From: Lachnospiraceae bacterium
Lineage (GTDB): Bacteria > Bacillota_A > Clostridia > Lachnospirales > Lachnospiraceae
NCBI GenBank assembly: GCA_024689605.1
Contig: JAILDD010000193.1
Span: forward strand, 1-7,467
Length of the DNA stretch: 7,467 nucleotides
Direction: 5' to 3'
Shown here: in pieces, positions 6,254 to 7,467 of the stretch
Position numbering within the stretch: the stretch's first letter is position 1
Layout: every line of letters begins with the position of its first letter
The notes under the pieces: model-generated
Seen by the model: only the letters and a program-made list of their open reading frames with translations
The model's database searches: none
What the model was told of the DNA's origin: nothing
Translations under genes and position numbers: made by a program

Positions 6254-7087
6254 ATGGATGAACTGAATAAAGAAAATATAAATGAAGAAGATATTGCTGA
6301 AGCTGATGCCGGAGCAATTGAAGAGTCTGATATTACAGAAACTGTTACCGAAACGGATGCAGAGCCGACTATTATGGGCGAGAAAAATGCAGAGGATGAT
6401 TCAATACAAGAGGAGAAGCATGTGGATGATGACAGCACCGGTGCAGATGCTGAAAACGGTCAGGATGACGATGCTCAGGCTGTGACCAGACCGGCACACC
6501 CGGAAGCAGCCCTTGAAGCGATACTGTTTGCGTACGGAAATTCTGTTTCAGCAGAAAGACTCTGCGAAGTGCTGTGCCTTACGGAAGAAGAACTTGAAGA
6601 AACTGTTGTCAATCTTGAAAAGCAGTATGCTGATGAAGGACGAGGTATAAACATCGTCCGTCTTGAGGATTCATTTCAGCTGGGTACAAAGGCTGAATAC
6701 TACGATAGGTTAGTCAAGCTTGCGAAGCATCCTAAGAGGTATTCTCTTACCGACTCCGTCATAGAGACTCTTTCTATCGTGGCCTATAAACAGCCTGTTA
6801 CTAAATCTGAAATCGAAAAGATTCGTGGCGTAAGTGCAGATCATGCCATAAACCGTCTGGTTGAATATGAACTCATAGAGGAAGTCGGACGGCTTGAGGC
6901 TCCCGGCAAACCGTTGCTGTTCGGTACCACGGAGCAGTTCTTAAGGGCTTTTGGTGTCTCGAGTATAAGCGAACTTCCGGAGATGAGTGAGGATCTGAAA
7001 GAGACTTTCAAGGCTGAGGCAGAGAAGGAAGCTCTGGGAGGAGACAATGATGACGATGACGATACCGGAATAATCGTAGATATCTGA
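6254..7087 (+). CDS. scpB: Segregation and condensation protein B, with acidic N-terminal extension
   Basis: ScpB dimers bind the central part of ScpA in the SMC-ScpAB condensin complex in the cytoplasm. The conserved core begins at about residue 82 (HPEAALEAILFAYGNSVSAE). It holds a first winged helix (about 82-155) with GRGINIVRLEDSFQLGTKAEY and a second (about 160-245) with ETLSIVAYKQPVTKSEIEKI, RGVSADHAINRL, GRLEAPGKPLLFGTT and FLRAFGVSSISELP. The total of 277 residues exceeds the usual 180-200 because of an 81-residue N-terminal extension with 29 Asp/Glu and only four Lys/Arg, plus an acidic tail with DNDDDDD. The extension is probably disordered. The start at 6254 is supported by AAAAGGA at 6237-6243, ten bases away. 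A later start closer to the core would need a Met such as residue 41, which lacks a good binding site. No terminator is visible after the gene. Confidence 0.94.
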   Translation: MDELNKENINEEDIAEADAGAIEESDITETVTETDAEPTIMGEKNAEDDSIQEEKHVDDDSTGADAENGQDDDAQAVTRPAHPEAALEAILFAYGNSVSAERLCEVLCLTEEELEETVVNLEKQYADEGRGINIVRLEDSFQLGTKAEYYDRLVKLAKHPKRYSLTDSVIETLSIVAYKQPVTKSEIEKIRGVSADHAINRLVEYELIEEVGRLEAPGKPLLFGTTEQFLRAFGVSSISELPEMSEDLKETFKAEAEKEALGGDNDDDDDTGIIVDI

Positions 7088-7106
7088 AAAATGGATATCT
7101 GAAAAA
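7079..7106 (+). repeat. 15-base tandem duplication across the scpB stop codon
   Basis: GATATCTGAAAAA occurs at 7079-7091 and again at 7094-7106. The 15-base period keeps frame, so readthrough of the first TGA (7085-7087) would meet a second in-frame TGA (7100-7102) after KMDI. This looks like a recent slippage duplication. Confidence 0.85.
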
Positions 7107-7140
7107 ATACAAAATTTACCTATTATTTGAAGGTTCTTTG

Positions 7141-7149
7141 TGTTATAAT
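7141..7149 (+). promoter_or_regulatory. Extended -10 promoter for the carboxyltransferase gene
   Basis: TGTTATAAT carries the TGn extension and a perfect TATAAT (7144-7149). The upstream TTGAAG at 7127-7132 is only 11 bases away, too close to serve as its -35. Transcription should start near 7156, giving a leader of about 80 bases. Confidence 0.7.
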
Positions 7150-7167
7150 CGACTTTGCGTGTGAATA

Positions 7168-7203
7168 TGTAAAAGGTCATTTATCTGACCATAACATTTT
7201 ACA
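7168..7203 (+). promoter_or_regulatory. Bulged inverted repeat in the carboxyltransferase leader
   Basis: TGTAAAAGGTCA (7168-7179) is complementary to TGACC (7186-7190) and then TTTTACA (7197-7203), giving 12 bp interrupted by a six-base bulge (7191-7196). It lies between the promoter and the GGAGG at 7225-7229. It may be a repressor operator or an RNA regulatory stem; I cannot match it to a known regulator. Confidence 0.4.
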
Positions 7204-7236
7204 AAATATCTAAAGTAATCAAGTGGAGGTAAAAGG

Positions 7237-7467
7237 ATGAGTTGTTCAACAGGCTCGGCGAGTGATCGCATTAATGCGTTGCTCGATGACAAAAGTTTCG
7301 TTGAGATCGGTGCAAAGGTGACGGCACGTGCTACCGATTTTGATCTGAAACAGAACTTTGCTCCGTCAGACGGTGTTGTTACCGGATACGGAAGCATCGA
7401 AGGAAAGCCCGTCTATGTATTCAGCCAGGATGCAGCTGTTCTCGGCGGGAGCATAGGCGAGATGCAT
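7237..7467 (+). CDS. Biotin-dependent carboxyltransferase subunit, N-terminal part (runs off the window)
   Basis: The first 77 codons are present, ending at the window edge. The protein has ASDRINALLDDKSFVEIGAK, then a TARATDFDL segment, PSDGVVTGYGSIEGKPVYVF and SQDAAVLGGSIGEMH. This is the start of the carboxyl_trans domain shared by the beta subunits of acetyl- and propionyl-CoA carboxylases and by the alpha subunit of methylmalonyl-CoA decarboxylase. In anaerobic Clostridia such short-N-terminus forms often belong to sodium-pumping decarboxylases or a CoA carboxylase. The fragment cannot decide which, so no symbol is given. GGAGG at 7225-7229, seven bases from the ATG, supports the start. 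It has its own extended -10 promoter and probably leads a separate operon. Confidence 0.85.
   Translation, partial: MSCSTGSASDRINALLDDKSFVEIGAKVTARATDFDLKQNFAPSDGVVTGYGSIEGKPVYVFSQDAAVLGGSIGEMH

Overview
The window looks like a chromosomal segment of an anaerobic Firmicute, most likely Lachnospiraceae (Butyrivibrio/Roseburia-like). This is inferred from the style of the proteins: a clostridial AlaRS with a four-cysteine insert, a secreted NlpC/P60- or CHAP-like repeat protein of a kind I associate with rumen and gut Clostridia, an ScpA/ScpB pair, and a decarboxylase-type carboxyltransferase. It also fits the AGGAGG-type ribosome binding sites and the sigma-A promoters, two of which have an extended -10. 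All recognised genes lie on the + strand. There are no tRNA or rRNA genes, CRISPR array, insertion sequence or phage genes, and no gene-free gap exceeds about 170 bases.

Layout. 1-105: AT-rich upstream region with small inverted repeats. 106-1050: secreted protein with a signal peptide, two near-identical 58-residue repeats and a C-terminal cysteine-peptidase-like domain. 1051-1184: spacer ending in a strong hairpin just before the alaS ribosome binding site. 1185-3863: alaS. 3864-4025: a hairpin around the alaS stop codon, then a good promoter and short structured leader for rpsU. 4026-4202: rpsU (58 aa). 4219-4247: clear intrinsic terminator. 4368-4376: extended -10 promoter. 4415-5290: membrane-anchored metallophosphoesterase with a TTG start. 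5330-6115: scpA. 6116-6253: unusually long scpA-scpB spacer with hairpins and possible overlapping mini-ORFs. 6254-7087: scpB with an acidic N-terminal extension. 7088-7236: second extended -10 promoter and an inverted-repeat leader. 7237 to the edge: start of a biotin-dependent carboxyltransferase.

Working together. alaS and rpsU serve translation. The metallophosphoesterase, scpA and scpB appear to form one transcription unit, since no terminator separates them. ScpA and ScpB form the non-SMC part of the SMC-ScpAB condensin that organises and segregates the chromosome. The carboxyltransferase starts a separate unit that runs off the window.

Most of the window is core housekeeping, and I see no convincing new multi-gene system. 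The parts that best repay a second look are the scpA-scpB spacer, the acidic ScpB extension, the secreted repeat protein, and the structured leaders before alaS, rpsU and the carboxyltransferase.
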